From Microcoleus sp. FACHB-672 (GTDB taxonomy: Bacteria; Cyanobacteriota; Cyanobacteriia; Cyanobacteriales; Oscillatoriaceae): 64,000 bases of DNA. Where the stretch lies: NCBI RefSeq assembly GCF_014695725.1, contig NZ_JACJOU010000020.1, forward strand, positions 62,001 to 126,000, written 5' to 3'. Made by a program: the position numbers and the translations under genes. The number at the start of each line of letters is the position of its first letter. Position 1 is the first letter of the stretch. Below are positions 60,813 to 64,000 of the stretch, piece after piece. The notes beneath the pieces are model-generated. The model made no database searches. It saw only the letters and a list, made by a program, of their open reading frames with translations, and was not told the origin of the DNA.

Positions 60813-63121
60813 ATGGCAGGGCACACAATCCAGGCATCTCCCGAAGGCATCCAAACAATCAGAAAAACTCTCAAACGCAAGAAACAGTCACAAACTTATC
60901 TAGCTGGTGCGGCGGGCTGCTCTCGGCAGACTATTTGGAGTTTGTTAAAAGGCAATCCAATTGATGGCGAATTTTTTATGGAAATTTGCTCTCAGCTTAG
61001 TTTGAATTGGGAGGAGATTGCTCAAGCTGAACTTGCTGAAGAGGTACAGGAATTTGGTAATAATCTCGATGCCTTGGTGCGAGAGGTGCGAGAAAAGATC
61101 AAACCTAGAACCATCGAGCAATGTGGCACTATGCAGGTGCTGGACATGACTGAATCGATTGGGTTAAATGATATCTACACCAGCGTCAACATTTTGGAGA
61201 AAATCACTGGACGCCGAGGCATTGAAATTAATAAATTGATGCAAGGCTTTGATCCCGAAAAAGAAAACTTTGACCGTGTTGGATTTGGCAGAATTTCTGA
61301 AACACAAGTACCCGGACTAGAAGCAGTGAAGCGTTACTCTAAGCTAATGGTTTTGGGTAAACCAGGAGCGGGTAAAACTACTTTTTTGAAATATCTGGCC
61401 CTTCAGTGCATTGGTGGGGATTTTCTACGGGATCGAGTGCCGGCTTTTATCACCCTCAAGGATTTTGCCGAGACTGATTCTCAGCCTGGATTAATTGAAT
61501 TCATCATCCAGAAATTCGCTGAGAGCGGGGTGACAGAAACTCAAACTGTTGAATTGCTAAAGCAGGGGATGGCATTTCTTTTGCTCGATGGCTTGGATGA
61601 AGTTAGAGAAGAGGATGCGAGTCGAGTCATCAAGCAAGTTGAGAATTTTTCAGAACGCTATTCCATGAATCATGTTGCAATTACCTGCCGAATAGCGGCA
61701 CGAGAACATACTTTTCAACGATTCAAAGAAGTGGAAGTTGCAGATTTTAATGATGAGCAAATAAAAATATTTGTTAGCAAATGGTTTCAGGCAAAAAAGT
61801 TAAGCTTGGTTGAGCAATTCATGAAAGAATTAGAGGAACATGAACCAATTAGAGAATTGGCAACTAATCCTCTGCTACTAACTTACTATGTTTGGAATTT
61901 GAAGATTCAGGTGATTTTCCAAATGATCGTGCAGAGTTATACAAAAGGGCAACCCATACTCTACTGAGAAAATGGGACACTAAGCGTGGAATTAAGCGCG
62001 ATCAGGTTTATAAAAACCTACCTTCCAACCGAAAGGAAGATTTACTTAGTCAAGTTGCATTGATTACCTTTGAACGTAAAGATTACTTTTTCAAGCAGAG
62101 AGATGCTGAGCGATATATTACTGATTACATTCGTAACTTACAAGATGCTAAAACCGATCCAGAAGCTTTGCAACTAGATAGTGAAGTAGTGCTGAAATCC
62201 ATTGAATCGCAACATGGGCTACTGGTAGAAAGGGCAAGAGGCATTTATTCTTTTTCTCATCTCACATTTCAGGAGTATTTCGCAGCACGAAAGATTGTCA
62301 GCAGTTGTAATCCGGACTCATTAGATGACAAATCTTTGCAAGGTTTAGCTAGCCACATTACCGAACATCGTTGGCGCGAAGTCTTTTTGCTCACGCTAGG
62401 AATGTTACCAAATGCAGAGAGTCTCTTACTGTTAATGAAACAGCAGGTCGATACAATCTTAGCAGATGATGAAAAGCTACAGCGGTTCTTAATGTGGGTA
62501 AATCAAAAATCTTTGGTAGTTGATAAATGCTACGACCAAACCGCTGTTAGAGTTTTTTACCTTTGCCTTGAGTATGTTTATAATTTTAATATTTTTTCAG
62601 CCGATAATTTTATTGAATTAGCTGATTATTTTGGTGTTCAAAATTTTAATAATAATTATTATGGCACTGATGACAACCGTTTTATCGATCACAATTGCTA
62701 CGAGTTACTTTTCTACGAAAATATTTCTAATTTCAGTCCCAATAGTGCCCTTGCTGATAGCATTGAATTCATTCTGGATGACGATATTGAACCTCAACTA
62801 AAACAATCGTTACGAGAACTTAGGGATGAGTTAGCCGATCCCAATCAAGATCAAGAAAAATTTCAAGAATGGTGGCAATCTAACCGTCAAACTTGGATTG
62901 ATAAAGTAAGAAAAATAATGATTGAATATCGCAATATAGGCCATGATTGGCAGTTAAAACTTGAGGATTTTAAATTACTTGATCAGTATTACGATGCTAA
63001 TCTCTTGCTAGTGAAATGCCTCAACAGCGATTGCGTTGTATCCCCTGAAGTACGACAGGAAATAGACGATACCTTACTATTACCCATCGCTGAAATAGAA
63101 AAACGCAAAAACCGCAGATAA
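60813..63121 (+). pseudogene. NACHT NTPase disrupted by a 1-base frameshift
   Basis: An N-terminal HTH (about 15-65, YLAGAAGCSRQTIWSLLKG) and linker lead to a NACHT domain with Walker A GKPGAGKT (182-189) and Walker B FLLLDGLDEV. Frame one ends at 61967, but the protein continues in another frame from about 61883 to the stop at 63121 (DRAELYKRATHTLLRKWD, YSFSHLTFQEYFAARKIV). Adding one T at ACTTAC (61881-61886) gives NPLLLTLLCLEFEDSGDFP, the usual NACHT sequence. The C-terminal part (residues about 420-770 of the restored protein) is helical and acidic. Intact relatives are NLR-like antiphage proteins. A single-base loss, a sequencing error or programmed shifting are possible. Confidence 0.85.
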
Positions 63122-63151
63122 GCCCAGATTAATTGCCGGTTATCTGCGGTT
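63110..63151 (+). terminator. Terminator overlapping the NACHT stop codon
   Basis: AACCGCAGATAA (63110-63121) pairs perfectly with TTATCTGCGGTT (63140-63151). The left arm contains the last codons and stop of the NACHT frame. It resembles the CCGCAGAT interspersed repeat, so the repeat may have supplied the 3' end of the gene. Confidence 0.6.
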
Positions 63152-63172
63152 TAATCACTTATCTGTGCAACG

Positions 63173-64000
63173 CTACGGCATCTTCTCCCGAAATACTTCT
63201 AATACTGCATCGTGAATCGCCCCATTACTAACAACGACACCCTGGTTATTCACCATTTTTGTGCTTTCAGAAAAATTTAGGGGAATGCCATACATATCTG
63301 TGACACGCCCACCGGCTTCTTCCACCACAATTGCACCGGCAGCGTGATCCCAAATATTCTCCCGGTAATCTGGCGTCTTCGGTGACGGCAACCGCAAGTA
63401 AAGTGTCGCCATCCCACAGGCTACCGCGCCATACTTCGCCTGAGAATCCATCCGTACAGAGGGCGCATTAATGCCCACTGCCTTTGCCACTGCATCCTGA
63501 CGCGACTGATCGCTGTGCGCTGCTTCCACACTTTCCACAAAGCAGAAATTGCTGACATTGCCGGCACTCATCACCTGAATTGAGCGCAATTCACCGCCGG
63601 CAAGTGGCATCATCTGCGCCCCCTCACCGCGCACTGCCACAAATAACGCCCCCGTTTCACCGCCTTCCACCGACAGCGCAGGGCAAGCCAAAACCCCCAC
63701 TTTTATATCACCGGCTTCCACTAAGGCGATCGCTACCGCATATTGATCTTGACGTAAAAACCCTTTGGTGCCATCAATCGGATCGAGTGTCCAATAACGC
63801 GGCGCTACCGTGCCATTGCCCCGATCAATCCAGTCCAGCACCTGCTCTGACGTTGCATCCGCGATTAATTCTTTAACATAATTTGTTATTTTTGTTAAAT
63901 TCTCAGCCATCGCCGGCTCTCGTAGTTGGGCAGCATCCTCCTCACCCACCACCGGATCATCGGGAAACGCCTCTGAGATCGCCTTGCAAATCACCGCCTG
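63173..64000 (-). CDS. 3'(2'),5'-bisphosphate nucleotidase, CysQ/HAL2 type (partial)
   Basis: The C-terminal 276 or so residues of an inositol-monophosphatase-fold enzyme; the N-terminus lies beyond the window. VVGEEDAAQL, YWTLDPIDGTKGFLR (metal motif), GVLACPAL and NIWDHAAGAIVVEEAGGRVTD (second motif) are all present. The insertion and GFLRQDQYAVAIALV pattern are closer to eukaryote-type HAL2/SAL1 enzymes that remove phosphate from PAP in sulfur metabolism and salt tolerance than to SuhB. Activity on inositol phosphates is possible. The convergent NACHT gene and its hairpin lie downstream. Confidence 0.88.
   Translation of the reverse strand, partial: QAVICKAISEAFPDDPVVGEEDAAQLREPAMAENLTKITNYVKELIADATSEQVLDWIDRGNGTVAPRYWTLDPIDGTKGFLRQDQYAVAIALVEAGDIKVGVLACPALSVEGGETGALFVAVRGEGAQMMPLAGGELRSIQVMSAGNVSNFCFVESVEAAHSDQSRQDAVAKAVGINAPSVRMDSQAKYGAVACGMATLYLRLPSPKTPDYRENIWDHAAGAIVVEEAGGRVTDMYGIPLNFSESTKMVNNQGVVVSNGAIHDAVLEVFREKMP

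Noticed and set aside
1-64000. CRISPR array or intact transposase gene
   Set aside because: No regularly spaced repeats with unique spacers and no complete IS transposase were seen; the tandem repeats found are coding repeats, heptamers or octamers.

Overview
The window is chromosomal DNA of a cyanobacterium, probably a filamentous one of the Microcoleus/Oscillatoria type (the genus is a guess). The evidence is a Ycf49-type DUF2499/DUF3593 pair, an ABA4-like protein, a one-piece tmRNA with an ANNIVPFARKTATVAA tag, cyanobacterial DUF2555/DUF2227-type proteins, several HIP1 octamers (GCGATCGC) and a regulator with an NtcA-like recognition helix. The sequence is also saturated with CCGG inside the hexamer GCCGGC and its variants, in genes and gaps alike.

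Layout. 0-3.4 kb: DUF3593/DUF2499, a CsaB-type pyruvyl transferase, two tandem MITE-like elements, glutaredoxin and tadA. 3.4-7.4 kb: a signalling block on the minus strand (CheR-like methyltransferase, degenerate receiver, Crp/Fnr protein, PAS-Crp fusion) with two near-identical GTA-N8-TAC palindromes. 7.9-23 kb: mostly housekeeping and metabolism (orphan sugar-binding lipoprotein, esterase, coaBC, mltA, cation/proton antiporter, GST, lipase, Nudix, cobI, a TonB-like protein, a TPR protein) plus a decayed Rpn-type nuclease gene. 23.4-27.2 kb: an accessory island next to tRNA-Leu(UAG), with two uncharacterised HTH-type genes, an aberrant class-II tRNA (anticodon CCU), large hairpins and a 336-bp segment closed by a perfect 34-bp inverted repeat. 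27.2-31.7 kb: LRR protein, ABA4-like protein, cysteine-dioxygenase-like cupin, FAD disulfide reductase. 32.2-36.9 kb: a partner-switching module in which the STAS domain is fused to an exopolysaccharide-initiating sugar transferase, followed by an RsbW-like kinase, a GAF-PAS-SpoIIE phosphatase and a separate STAS protein. 37-47.5 kb: phosphoesterase, secreted beta-helix protein, comB, LpxB-related protein, tmRNA, glgA, gyrB, miaA. 47.5-55.4 kb: a methyltransferase-like/TPR/O-GlcNAc-transferase-like giant and a nine-domain hybrid histidine kinase. 55.5-64 kb: rpmB, htpG, tRNA-Val, a DUF2227 protein, mazG, a BRO-N-like small gene opposite a frameshifted NACHT NTPase, and a CysQ/HAL2-type phosphatase cut by the window end.

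The most coherent unusual unit is 32.2-36.9 kb. It carries the phosphatase, kinase and STAS target of an anti-sigma-style switch, but the target is physically joined to the enzyme that starts polysaccharide assembly, which suggests direct switching of exopolysaccharide synthesis. The most unusual nucleic-acid features are the elbow-less tRNA and the 34-bp inverted-repeat element in the 23-27 kb island. The NACHT gene looks like a defence gene recently broken by loss of one T.
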